64,000 bases of DNA. Origin: Streptomyces roseolilacinus (GTDB lineage: Bacteria > Actinomycetota > Actinomycetes > Streptomycetales > Streptomycetaceae). Below the pieces are notes generated by a model. It saw only the letters and a list, made by a program, of their open reading frames with translations, was not told the DNA's origin and did no database searches. Position numbers and translations under genes: made by a program. Shown here in pieces: positions 17,147 to 25,176 of the stretch (positions within the stretch are counted from its first letter, which is position 1; each line of letters begins with the position of its first letter). Location: NCBI RefSeq assembly GCF_014649335.1, contig NZ_BMSV01000001.1, positions 186,001-250,000 on the forward strand, in the 5' to 3' direction.

Positions 17147-18370
17147 TCAGCGGCGGGCGACGCCCTCCGCGCGGGCGGCCGCCGCGACGGCCGCGGTGAC
17201 CGCCGGGGCGACGCGCTCGTCGAACGGCGACGGGATCACGTAGTCGGCGGCGAGCTCGTCGCCGACGACGTCCGCCAGCGCATTGGCCGCCGCGATCTTC
17301 ATGCCCTCCGTGATGCGGGAGGCCCGCACCTGGAGCGCACCGGCGAAGATCCCGGGGAAGGCCAGCACGTTGTTGATCTGGTTCGGGAAGTCCGACCGGC
17401 CGGTGGCCACGACCGCCGCGTACTTGTGCGCGACCTCGGGGTGGACCTCCGGGTTCGGGTTGGCCATGGCGAACACGAACGAGTTCGGCGCCATCGACGC
17501 GACCGCCGGTTCCGGGACCGTACCGCCGGAGACGCCGATGAAGACGTCCGCGCCGGCGAGGGCCGACTCCAGCGAACCGGACAGGCCCGCCTTGTTGGTG
17601 AGCTCGGCGAGCTCCCGCTTGACCGGCGTCAGGTCGTCCCGGTCCCGGCTGACGATGCCCTTGCGGTCGGCGACCGCGACGTCGCCGAGGCCGGCCTCCA
17701 GCAGGAACTTCGCGATCGCCACACCGGCCGCGCCCGCGCCGGAGATCACGGCGCGCAGGTCGCCGAGACCGCGCCCGGTGAGCCTGGCCGCGTTGCGCAG
17801 GGCCGCGAGGGTGACGATGGCCGTGCCGTGCTGGTCGTCGTGGAAGACCGGGATGTCGAGGCGCTCCTGGAGCTTCCGCTCGATCTCGAAGCACCGGGGC
17901 GCCGAGATGTCCTCCAGGTTCACCCCGCCGAAGGAGGGGGCGAGCCGGACGACGGTCTCGACGATCTCGTCGGCGTCGGTCGTGGCGAGCGCGATGGGCA
18001 CCGCGTCCACGCCGCCGAACTGCTTGAACAGGATGGCCTTGCCCTCCATCACGGGGAGGGAGGCCTCGGGCCCGATGTCACCGAGGCCCAGGACGGCCGT
18101 ACCGTCCGTGACGACGGCGACGACCTGGGACTTCCAGGTGTAGTCGTGGACGAGCTCGGGCCGCTCGGCGATGGCGCTGCACACTTTCGCCACGCCGGGC
18201 GTGTACGCGAGGGACAGGTCGTCCTTGTCGCGGATCGGGACGGTGGCCTGCACGGCCATCTTTCCGCCCCGGTGGAGGGCGAATGCCGGGTCGAAGGGTT
18301 CGTCCGAGGCGTTCTGCGCACCGTCGCCGGTATCGCTGACGCCACGAGGGTTGACGATCTCCGCTGCCAT
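17147..18370 (-). CDS. NAD-dependent malic enzyme
   Basis: 407 residues, the short bacterial malate oxidoreductase (decarboxylating) that converts malate to pyruvate. It has the malic N-terminal domain with LSLAYTPGVAKVC (catalytic Tyr) and GDIGPEASLPVMEGKA with the catalytic Lys, and the metal-binding HDDQHGTAIV segment. The NAD-binding domain has ISGAGAAGVAIAKFL. It lacks the phosphotransacetylase domain of MaeB. AAGGGG precedes the ATG. With kgd in the same region, this places anaplerotic and TCA functions close together, but the genes are not co-transcribed. Confidence 0.93.
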   Translation of the reverse strand: MAAEIVNPRGVSDTGDGAQNASDEPFDPAFALHRGGKMAVQATVPIRDKDDLSLAYTPGVAKVCSAIAERPELVHDYTWKSQVVAVVTDGTAVLGLGDIGPEASLPVMEGKAILFKQFGGVDAVPIALATTDADEIVETVVRLAPSFGGVNLEDISAPRCFEIERKLQERLDIPVFHDDQHGTAIVTLAALRNAARLTGRGLGDLRAVISGAGAAGVAIAKFLLEAGLGDVAVADRKGIVSRDRDDLTPVKRELAELTNKAGLSGSLESALAGADVFIGVSGGTVPEPAVASMAPNSFVFAMANPNPEVHPEVAHKYAAVVATGRSDFPNQINNVLAFPGIFAGALQVRASRITEGMKIAAANALADVVGDELAADYVIPSPFDERVAPAVTAAVAAAARAEGVARR

Positions 18371-19029
18371 TGGGTTGACCCCTTAATTCTTCATGGTTCG
18401 AGGGTGGCCACTCCTGGTTGAGGAGGGGTGGGCGGGCACCGCGTCCGTGCCTCGCGGCAGGCGGTTGGCCCGCCCCCGCGGGGACTGGTACGAACGCGCG
18501 GGCGCGCCGCACAACGCGCCCTGAGCCCCGGATGAGGGGTGTAAGGATCCTTCTTACCTGACGGAGGCCCCGGCAGACGAGTCCGATTTCCCGCGAGCCA
18601 GGTCACCGGGCCCGAGGGGCGTCCCGGCGGGGGTCCGGGACCGTCCCGGAGGGGCGGTCCGCCGCGTCCGGCGGCCGGGGTGACACATCCGGCTATTCGG
18701 CCCAGAATGCTCCGTACCCCGGTGACATGACTCATGGGCGAATATCTGGACAAGTCCTCTCCGCATCCGGATTGCCACCGCGATCGTGTCCGGATCGCGA
18801 GATCGGCAGGAGATTTTCCGGCGCGGTTCCGGTAAGTCCGCAGAAGGTCCGGCCAGGATGGGCCGGGTCGTTGAGGTTCAGGGATCACCCGTTATCCGAT
18901 TTTGACATGCGGAGCCCCTTGTGAGGGGTGGTCCGAATGGCAAGATGCCGTAATCACACGAGGTCGCGACACTCGAAGGTGCGTGCCCGACCCATTGGCA
19001 TTCCTTTCACCCGCCGGAGGAACCCGACC
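18371..19029. other. Divergent intergenic region, malic enzyme / ABC importer
   Basis: About 660 bases without a convincing gene. It has lower GC around 18700-18960, as promoters do in Streptomyces. A near-palindrome GTAAGGATCCTTCTTAC (18541-18557) could be an operator for the malic enzyme. For the importer, TTGTGA (18919-18924) and AAGATG (18942-18947), 17 bases apart, are a possible promoter, with TGGCAAGATGCC around the -10. Confidence 0.45.
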
Positions 19030-20019
19030 ATGACCGCAAGCACCACCCGCCGCTCGACCGCCGCGAAGACCCGGACGCTGCGGTCGTCCCGGACCGCCGC
19101 GGTCGCTGCGACCGCGGTCGCCGGCGCCATGCTGCTCACCGCGTGTGGCGACCAGACGCAGAAGGGCGCCTCCGACCAGGAGACGAAGGGGACGGCGGTG
19201 ACCTCCGCCCCGCTCGCCGACCGGCTGCCGCAGGCCATCCGGGACAAGGGTGTCATCAAGGTCGGTTCGGACATCGCGTACGCACCCGTCGAGTTCAAGG
19301 ACAAGGACGGCAAGACGGTCGGCATCGACCCCGACCTCGCCGAGGCGATGAGCAAGCAGCTCGGCGTGACGTTCCAGTTCGAGAACGGCACCTTCGACAC
19401 CCTGATCACCGGTCTGCGCGCCAAGCGGTACGACATCGCGATGTCCGCCATGACCGACACGAAGGACCGCCAGCAGGGCATCGACTCGGAGACGAAGAAG
19501 AAGGTCGGCGAGGGCGTCGACTTCGTCGACTACTTCAACGCCGGTGTCTCCATCTACACCAAGAAGGGCGCCGACAAGGGCATCAAGGCCTGGGCGGACC
19601 TCTGCGGCAAGAAGCTCGTCGTCCAGCGCGGCACGGTCTCCGAGGACCTGGCCAAGGCCGAGTCGAAGAAGTGCACGGACGGCAAGAAGCCCGCGATCGC
19701 GATCGAGGCCTTCGACACCGACCAGCAGGCCCAGACCCGCCTGCGCTCCGGCGGCGCGGACGCCGGCTCCTCCGACTTCCCGGTCGCCGCGTACACCGTG
19801 AAGACCTCCGGCGGCGGCAAGGACTTCCAGATCGTCGGCGGGCAGGTCGAGGCCGCCCCGTACGGCATCGCGGTCGCCAAGAGCAACACGCAGCTGCGGG
19901 ACGCGATCAAGGCCGCCATGGACGCGGTCATCGCCAACGGCGAGTACAAGAAGGTCCTCGACAAGTGGGGCGTCGCCCAGGGCGCCGTGACCGAGGCCAA
20001 GATCAACGGCGGTTCCTGA
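19030..20019 (+). CDS. Polar amino-acid ABC transporter, substrate-binding lipoprotein
   Basis: 329 residues. An Arg-rich N-region, hydrophobic core and lipobox LLTAC (Cys near residue 39) mark a lipoprotein anchored outside the membrane. The rest is the family-3 solute-binding fold (IKVGSDIAYAPVEFKDKDGK, GIDPDLAEAMSKQLG, FDTLITGLRAKRYDIAMSAM). ATG at 19030 with CCGGAGG ten bases upstream. First gene of a three-gene importer operon for a polar or acidic amino acid. The exact substrate is not evident. Confidence 0.92.
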   Translation: MTASTTRRSTAAKTRTLRSSRTAAVAATAVAGAMLLTACGDQTQKGASDQETKGTAVTSAPLADRLPQAIRDKGVIKVGSDIAYAPVEFKDKDGKTVGIDPDLAEAMSKQLGVTFQFENGTFDTLITGLRAKRYDIAMSAMTDTKDRQQGIDSETKKKVGEGVDFVDYFNAGVSIYTKKGADKGIKAWADLCGKKLVVQRGTVSEDLAKAESKKCTDGKKPAIAIEAFDTDQQAQTRLRSGGADAGSSDFPVAAYTVKTSGGGKDFQIVGGQVEAAPYGIAVAKSNTQLRDAIKAAMDAVIANGEYKKVLDKWGVAQGAVTEAKINGGS

Positions 20020-20061
20020 TTCCCGGCCGGCACCCACAGGCCACTGAGAGGCACCACCACT

Positions 20062-21000
20062 GTGACAACTGACATCGAGAAGAAGGGCCCGGAGGACGCC
20101 GTTCCGCCCGCCGGCCCCGAAGCGATCAAGGCGATCCCGGTCCGCCACTACGGCCGGTACGTCAGCGCCGTCGTCGCCATCGCGGCCTTCGCCGCGATCG
20201 TGTACGCGTTCGCGCAGGGCCAGATCAACTGGGACGCCATCCCCGACTACTTCTTCGACGACCGGATCGTCGAGGGCGTCGGCCAGACGCTCCTCCTGAC
20301 GGTCCTGTCCATGGCCATCGGCATCGTCGGCGGCATCCTCCTCGCCGTCATGCGGCTGTCGAGGAACCCGGTGACGTCGTCGATCGCCTGGTTCTACATC
20401 TGGTTCTTCCGGGGCACCCCGGTCCTGGTCCAGCTGTTCGTCTGGTTCAACCTGGGCCTGGTCTTCGAGTACATCAACCTCGGCCCGGTCTACAAGGACG
20501 AGTGGTCCGACTTCATGACGCCGTTCCTCACGGCGCTCCTGGGCCTGGGCCTGAACGAGGCCGCGTACATGGCCGAGATCTGCCGCGCGGGCCTCCTCGC
20601 GGTCGACGAGGGCCAGACCGAGGCCGCCCACGCCCTGGGCATGAGCCACAGCAAGACCCTGCGCCGCATCGTGATCCCGCAGGCGATGCGCGTCATCGTG
20701 CCCCCCACGGGCAACGAGGTCATCAACATGCTGAAGACGACCTCGCTGGTGGCGGCGGTGCAGTACTACGAGCTCCTGCGCAACGCGCAGGACATCGGGC
20801 AGACGTCCGGCGCCCCGGTGGAGATGCTGTTCCTGGCGGCCACCTGGTACCTGATCATGACCTCGATCCTCAGCGTCGGGCAGTACTACCTGGAGAGGTA
20901 CTACGCGCGCGGCAGCTCGCGCTCGCTTCCGGCCACCCCCTGGCAGAAGGTGAAGACGCACCTGCTGTCGTTCTCCAGCCGGCAGGGAGGCAACGCATGA
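20062..21000 (+). CDS. Polar amino-acid ABC transporter permease
   Basis: 312 residues with five or so membrane helices and the EAA motif [30 protein letters not shown] (positions about 165-195), typical of HisM/GlnP-type permeases. The start is a GTG with GAGAGG upstream, 42 bases after the binding-protein gene. Only one permease gene is present, so the pore is presumably a homodimer. The C-terminal 30 residues are a basic cytosolic tail. Confidence 0.92.
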   Translation: MTTDIEKKGPEDAVPPAGPEAIKAIPVRHYGRYVSAVVAIAAFAAIVYAFAQGQINWDAIPDYFFDDRIVEGVGQTLLLTVLSMAIGIVGGILLAVMRLSRNPVTSSIAWFYIWFFRGTPVLVQLFVWFNLGLVFEYINLGPVYKDEWSDFMTPFLTALLGLGLNEAAYMAEICRAGLLAVDEGQTEAAHALGMSHSKTLRRIVIPQAMRVIVPPTGNEVINMLKTTSLVAAVQYYELLRNAQDIGQTSGAPVEMLFLAATWYLIMTSILSVGQYYLERYYARGSSRSLPATPWQKVKTHLLSFSSRQGGNA

Positions 21001-21758
21001 CCGCCATGGTGAAGGCCGAGGGCGTCCACAAGTCCTACGGGGCCGCGCACATCCTGAAGGGCATCGACCTGGAGGTCGCGCCGGGCGAGGTGTTCTGCCT
21101 CATCGGCCCGTCCGGGTCCGGCAAGTCGACGTTCCTGCGCTGCATCAACCACCTCGAGAAGGTCAACGCCGGACGGCTGTACGTCGACGGCGAGCTGGTC
21201 GGCTACCGCCAGAAGGGCGACCGGCTGTACGAGCTCAAGGACGGCGAGGTCGCGCTGAAGCGGCGGGACATCGGCATGGTGTTCCAGCGCTTCAACCTGT
21301 TCCCGCACATGACGGCCGTGGAGAACGTCATGGAGGCGCCGGTCCAGGTCAAGCGGGAGACCAGGGCCGTGGCCCGGGAGCGGGCGCTGAAGCTGCTGGA
21401 CCGGGTCGGCCTCGCGGACCGCGCCGGGCACTACCCGTCGCAGCTCTCCGGCGGCCAGCAGCAGCGCGTGGCGATCGCCCGCGCGCTGGCCATGGAGCCG
21501 AAGCTGATGCTGTTCGACGAGCCGACGTCGGCGCTCGACCCGGAGCTCGTGGGCGACGTGCTGGACGTCATGCGGGACCTGGCCGAGTCGGGCATGACGA
21601 TGGTCGTCGTCACGCACGAGATGGGCTTCGCCCGTGAGGTCGGCGACTCGCTGGTCTTCATGGACGGCGGCGTGGTGGTCGAGTCGGGCAACCCGCGGGA
21701 CGTCCTGACGAACCCGCAGCACGACCGGACCAAGGCGTTCCTGTCGAAGGTGCTCTGA
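20997..21758 (+). CDS. Polar amino-acid ABC transporter ATPase
   Basis: 253 residues with Walker [10 protein letters not shown] (about residue 39), signature LSGGQQQR, Walker [14 protein letters not shown] and switch His in [10 protein letters not shown], i.e. the GlnQ/GltL type. It contains a small insertion ([23 protein letters not shown]) between Walker A and the Q-loop. The ATG overlaps the permease stop by four bases (ATGA), so it is translationally coupled. A second ATG lies three codons in. Confidence 0.94.
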   Translation: MTAMVKAEGVHKSYGAAHILKGIDLEVAPGEVFCLIGPSGSGKSTFLRCINHLEKVNAGRLYVDGELVGYRQKGDRLYELKDGEVALKRRDIGMVFQRFNLFPHMTAVENVMEAPVQVKRETRAVARERALKLLDRVGLADRAGHYPSQLSGGQQQRVAIARALAMEPKLMLFDEPTSALDPELVGDVLDVMRDLAESGMTMVVVTHEMGFAREVGDSLVFMDGGVVVESGNPRDVLTNPQHDRTKAFLSKVL

Positions 21759-21778
21759 CCGGCCCGGCGAGCCGCGTG

Positions 21779-21821
21779 GAGAGGGGCGGTACGGGTGTCC
21801 GGCACCCGTACCGCCCCTCTC
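21779..21821 (+). terminator. ABC importer operon terminator
   Basis: A 19-bp perfect inverted repeat (21779-21797 with 21803-21821, loop TCCGG) 20 bases after the ATPase stop. Confidence 0.85.
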
Positions 21822-22016
21822 CCGTGCGCGCCGCGGCCGCGCACCGGTGCCGGGGAACCGGGAGGGCGGCGCCTTCGTGATACTTCGTGTGGCGCGTGTG
21901 ACGTGGAGCACGTGGGGGGCGGGATGGGGCACAATCTGCCGAGTAACACCCAAACCTCCCATTCATCTCTTACCCTTGAACCGTCGAACCCGAGACCGCT
22001 CCGGTAAGGATTTCTA

Positions 22017-22646
22017 GTGGAACTGGCCTATTACTCGGATTACGCCGTGCGTCTGGTGAACACCGAGGAGCCGGCGCGCAACAAGGACTCCCTCACCTCC
22101 GTCGAAGCGGTGCGGGACCTGTTCGGGGACCTGACGCAGATGTCCCGCCGGCTGACGGACACCGACGTGACCCGGTTCCGGTCGGTGCGGGCGCGGCTGC
22201 GGGCGGTCTTCACGGCGGCCGACGAGGGCGACCCCGCGCGGGCGGTGGACCTGCTGAACTCGTTGCTGCTGGAGTTCCCGGTCAGCCCGCAGATCTCCGG
22301 CCACGACATGCTCGACGACGAGGGCCGCCCCCGCTGGCACATGCACCTGGCCGAGCACCCGTCGAACGCGACCGCCGGGTACGCCGCCGTCGCCGCCATG
22401 GGCCTGGCGTTCCACCTCACGGAGTTCGGCGCGGACCGGCTGGGCCTGTGCCAGGCCCCCCCGTGCCGCAACGCGTACCTGGACACCTCCACCAACCGCT
22501 CCCGCCGCTACTGCTCCGACCGCTGCGCCACCCGCGCCAACGTGGCCGCCTACCGGGCCCGCAAGCGCCTGGAGACCGAGCGGTCCGCGAGCACCGGCCG
22601 CACCGCCGAGAGCAGCCACGCCAGCACGACGCCGACCGACCGCTGA
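22017..22646 (+). CDS. CGNR zinc-finger (ABATE-domain) protein
   Basis: 209 residues. The N-terminal ABATE-like helical domain (VRLVNTEEPARNKDSLTS) is followed by the C-terminal CGNR-type zinc finger: LCQAPPCRNAYLDTSTNRSRRYCSDRC (four Cys, about 142-168), a putative nucleic-acid-binding module. The GTG at 22017 with AAGGA upstream is the start. Its 3' 97 bases overlap sodX on the opposite strand. Likely a transcriptional regulator of unknown targets. Confidence 0.85.
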   Translation: MELAYYSDYAVRLVNTEEPARNKDSLTSVEAVRDLFGDLTQMSRRLTDTDVTRFRSVRARLRAVFTAADEGDPARAVDLLNSLLLEFPVSPQISGHDMLDDEGRPRWHMHLAEHPSNATAGYAAVAAMGLAFHLTEFGADRLGLCQAPPCRNAYLDTSTNRSRRYCSDRCATRANVAAYRARKRLETERSASTGRTAESSHASTTPTDR

Positions 22647-22975
22647 CGCCCCGGCCGGATCCCCCGGTACCGCGCCCGGACCCGGCCCAGCACCAGCTCG
22701 GAGGGGACCGTCCCGAAGGCCCTGCTGTCCACCGCCTCGGCGGCCTGGTTGTCCCCCAGCACCCACCAGCCGCCGTCGCGCCGCTCCACCAGCCGCTTGA
22801 CGATCAGCAGGTCCTGCTGGAGCGGGTGGCGCAGCACGACCACCGCCCCGGGACGCGGCGGCGCCCCGTAGTGCACCAGCAGCCGGTCGCCGTGGTGCAG
22901 CGTGGGCACCATGGAGGGCCCCGTCACCTCCGCGATCCCGAAGGGCAGCAAGGGCCCAGGCCCTCGTTCCGTCAT
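22550..22975 (-). CDS. sodX: SodN-processing signal-peptidase-like protease
   Basis: 141 residues of the S26 signal peptidase fold, with catalytic Ser in GPSMVPTL (about residue 21) and Lys in IVKRLV (about residue 60), plus the conserved GDN box. SodX partners remove the 14-residue leader of nickel SOD to expose the Ni-binding His. It has no clear N-terminal membrane anchor, which fits a cytosolic processing role. It is divergent from sodN and its last 97 bases overlap the CGNR gene. Confidence 0.92.
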   Translation of the reverse strand: MTERGPGPLLPFGIAEVTGPSMVPTLHHGDRLLVHYGAPPRPGAVVVLRHPLQQDLLIVKRLVERRDGGWWVLGDNQAAEAVDSRAFGTVPSELVLGRVRARYRGIRPGRQRSVGVVLAWLLSAVRPVLADRSVSRRLRAR

Positions 22976-23134
22976 CAGCGTCCACCACCTGCCGGGGATC
23001 CCACGCGCGGTTCCTCCACCAGTCCCATGATCTCCCTGGACTTTTGTCCTAAGCCCCAGGGGGCGCTCGCGAAAACCGTCCTCTCACCGAGTAATGTCCC
23101 ACCTGAGAAGACGATCACGAGGAAGGACAGCTGC

Positions 23135-23530
23135 ATGCTCTCCCGCCTGTTTGCCCCGAAGGTGAAGGTCAGCGCCCACTGCGACCTGCCCTGCGGTGTC
23201 TACGACCCGGCCCAGGCCCGCATCGAGGCCGAGTCGGTCAAGGCCGTCCAGGAGAAGATGGCCGCGAACGACGACCCGCACTTCCAGGCCCGCGCCGTGG
23301 TGATCAAGGAGCAGCGCGCCGAGCTCGCGAAGCACCACGTCTCCGTGCTGTGGAGCGACTACTTCAAGGCCCCGCACTTCGAGAAGTACCCGGAGCTGCA
23401 CCAGCTGGTCAACGACACCCTGAAGGCCCTGTCGGCCGCCAAGGCGTCGACGGACCCGAAGACCGGCGAGAAGGCCCTGGAGCTCATCGCCGAGATCGAC
23501 CGCATCTTCTGGGAGACCAAGAAGGCCTGA
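23135..23530 (+). CDS. sodN: Nickel superoxide dismutase precursor
   Basis: 131 residues. It has a 14-residue leader MLSRLFAPKVKVSA, then the mature N-terminus HCDLPCGVYDPAQ, the Ni hook with His1, Cys2 and Cys6. The rest is the four-helix bundle. Length and sequence match the Streptomyces enzyme almost residue for residue. It has a strong AGGAAGGA ribosome site. Expression in Streptomyces depends on nickel through Nur and on the small RNA s-SodF acting on sodN mRNA; I do not see an unambiguous Nur box here. Confidence 0.97.
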   Translation: MLSRLFAPKVKVSAHCDLPCGVYDPAQARIEAESVKAVQEKMAANDDPHFQARAVVIKEQRAELAKHHVSVLWSDYFKAPHFEKYPELHQLVNDTLKALSAAKASTDPKTGEKALELIAEIDRIFWETKKA

Positions 23531-23579
23531 GTCACCCTCCCGCGGCGCCGTGGAAGGGCCGCGGGCGAAAAACTCGGGG

Positions 23580-23612
23580 AAGGGCCCGGCCGTCTCGTAC
23601 GGCCGGGCCCTT
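23580..23612 (+). terminator. sodN terminator hairpin
   Basis: A 14-bp inverted repeat (23580-23593 with 23599-23612, loop CTCGT) 50 bases past the sodN stop. Confidence 0.8.
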
Positions 23613-23777
23613 GCGTCTGCCCGGACCGCGCGGGCCGAGGCGCGGAAGGGAGCCGCGGGGGTGCCGGGCCCGCCGTCCGGGGCTTCGGCGGGCGGGGTCA
23701 ACCCCGACCTTCGTCGGGGGGCGCGGCCGCTGATCGGCGGGGGCCGGGGCCGGGGGCCGGCTCCTAGCTTCGGCGGC

Positions 23778-24788
23778 ATGGACAAGGGACTTCGACGAGG
23801 AACGTGGACGGCTCGGCTGGCGGGAGGCGCGGGCGTCCTCGGCGCGGGCGGGGGCGCGGTCGCGTGGCTCGCGCCCGGGGGGCTGGGGGACCCCGGCGCG
23901 ACGGTCGTGACGGCGGGGGCCTCCGCGGACGCGTACCGGGCGCTGGCGGGGGCCGCGGCGGACGGGCCCGGGTGGCTGGGCGGGCTGCTGGAGGTGGCCA
24001 CCGAGGGGACGCTGGTGGTGCTCGGGGTGGTGCTCCTCGCCGTGTGGTGGGCGGGGCTGCGCGCCGGGGACGTGCGCCGGGTCGCCGGGACCGTCCTGGC
24101 CGGGGCGGGGACCGTCGCGGCGTACGGGGTGAGCGAGGCCGTCAAACTGGTCGTCGACGAGGAGCGGCCCTGCCGGGCGCTCGGGGCGGCCGCGCGGGCG
24201 GTCGCGCGGTGCCCCGAGCCGGGCGACTGGTCGTTCCCCAGCAACCACGCGACCCTCGCCGCCGCGCTGGCCGTCGGCCTCGCCCTCGTACGGCCCGGTC
24301 TGGCCCTGCTGACGCTGCCGCTCGCGGGGGCCGCCGCGCTGCTGCGGGTGCTGGTGGGCGTGCACTACCCGCACGACGTGGCCGCGGGCGCCGTGCTCGG
24401 CGGGGCCGCGGTGGTGGCCGTCGTGCTGGTCGCCGGCCCGGCCGCGCGGCGGCTCGCCGCGTGGGCCCTCGCGACGCGGGCCGCGTCACGGGTGGTCCGG
24501 CGGCGGGACGATGCCCGCCTCGTGGGCGACGACGGCGGCCGCGGCCCGGTTGTCGACGCCCAGCCGGGACAGGACCGAGCTGACGTGGGCCTTCACCGTG
24601 CCCTCCACGACGTGCAGCCGGCGGGCGATCTGGCCGTTGGACAGGCCCGTGGCGACCAGGGACAGCACGTCCCGCTCGCGCGGGGTGAGCGCCGCGACCC
24701 GTTCGCGGGCGGTGCCGCGCCGCGCGGCCCGGTCGCCGGCGCCGGTGGAGGCGAGGTACGCGACCACGCGCGCGGCGACCTTCGGTGA
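23778..24788 (+). CDS. PAP2-family membrane phosphatase with antisense C-terminal run-on
   Basis: 336 residues. The first 235 are a normal PAP2 lipid phosphatase with six membrane segments and the motifs KLVVDEERP, PSNHATLA and RVLVGVHYPHDVAAG (catalytic His residues). From about 24486 the frame continues for 101 codons as the exact antisense of the response regulator gene, giving a low-complexity Gly/Asp/Arg tail with no domain. This suggests that the original stop was lost. Start ATG at 23778. Likely acts on lipid pyrophosphates or phosphatidates at the membrane. Confidence 0.8.
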   Translation: MDKGLRRGTWTARLAGGAGVLGAGGGAVAWLAPGGLGDPGATVVTAGASADAYRALAGAAADGPGWLGGLLEVATEGTLVVLGVVLLAVWWAGLRAGDVRRVAGTVLAGAGTVAAYGVSEAVKLVVDEERPCRALGAAARAVARCPEPGDWSFPSNHATLAAALAVGLALVRPGLALLTLPLAGAAALLRVLVGVHYPHDVAAGAVLGGAAVVAVVLVAGPAARRLAAWALATRAASRVVRRRDDARLVGDDGGRGPVVDAQPGQDRADVGLHRALHDVQPAGDLAVGQARGDQGQHVPLARGERRDPFAGGAAPRGPVAGAGGGEVRDHARGDLR

Positions 24789-25163
24789 CAGGTAGGCGGC
24801 GCCGTCCGCCACCGCGCGGACGCCCGCGATCAGTTCCTCGGGGTCGCCCGACTTGACCAGGAACCCGGCGGCGCCGCCGCCGAGCGCCTGGAGGATGTAG
24901 TCGTCCTCCCCGAAGGTCGTCAGGACCACCACCCCGGTGGCGGGCGCCGCGCGGCGGATCTCGGCCGCCGCGCGGATGCCGTCCAGGCCGGGCATGCGGA
25001 TGTCGAGGACGGCCACGTCGGGCCGGTGGCGGAGGGCCAGTTCGACGGCGCCGTGGCCGTCGCCCGCCTCCGCGACGACCTCGATGCCGGGGTCGGTGGC
25101 CAGGACGGCACGGACGCCCGCGCGGACCATCGGCTCGTCGTCGGCGATCAGCGTCCGGATCAT
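24486..25163 (-). CDS. NarL/FixJ-family response regulator
   Basis: 225 residues. The receiver domain has ADDEPMVRAG and phospho-acceptor Asp54 in VAVLDIRMPG. The C-terminal LuxR helix-turn-helix is LTPRERDVLSLVATGLSNGQIARRLHV. It follows the kinase gene on the same strand with 13 bases between them, so the two form an operon. Its 3' 303 bases are overlapped by the PAP2 reading frame on the other strand. Targets unknown. Confidence 0.92.
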   Translation of the reverse strand: MIRTLIADDEPMVRAGVRAVLATDPGIEVVAEAGDGHGAVELALRHRPDVAVLDIRMPGLDGIRAAAEIRRAAPATGVVVLTTFGEDDYILQALGGGAAGFLVKSGDPEELIAGVRAVADGAAYLSPKVAARVVAYLASTGAGDRAARRGTARERVAALTPRERDVLSLVATGLSNGQIARRLHVVEGTVKAHVSSVLSRLGVDNRAAAAVVAHEAGIVPPPDHP

Positions 25164-25176
25164 CGCGCGCCGCCGT

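Noticed and set aside
18391..18888. A 165-codon minus-strand frame in the malic enzyme / ABC importer gap
   Set aside because: No family similarity, Pro/Arg-rich composition, no ribosome site, and it covers the probable promoter region of the malic enzyme.
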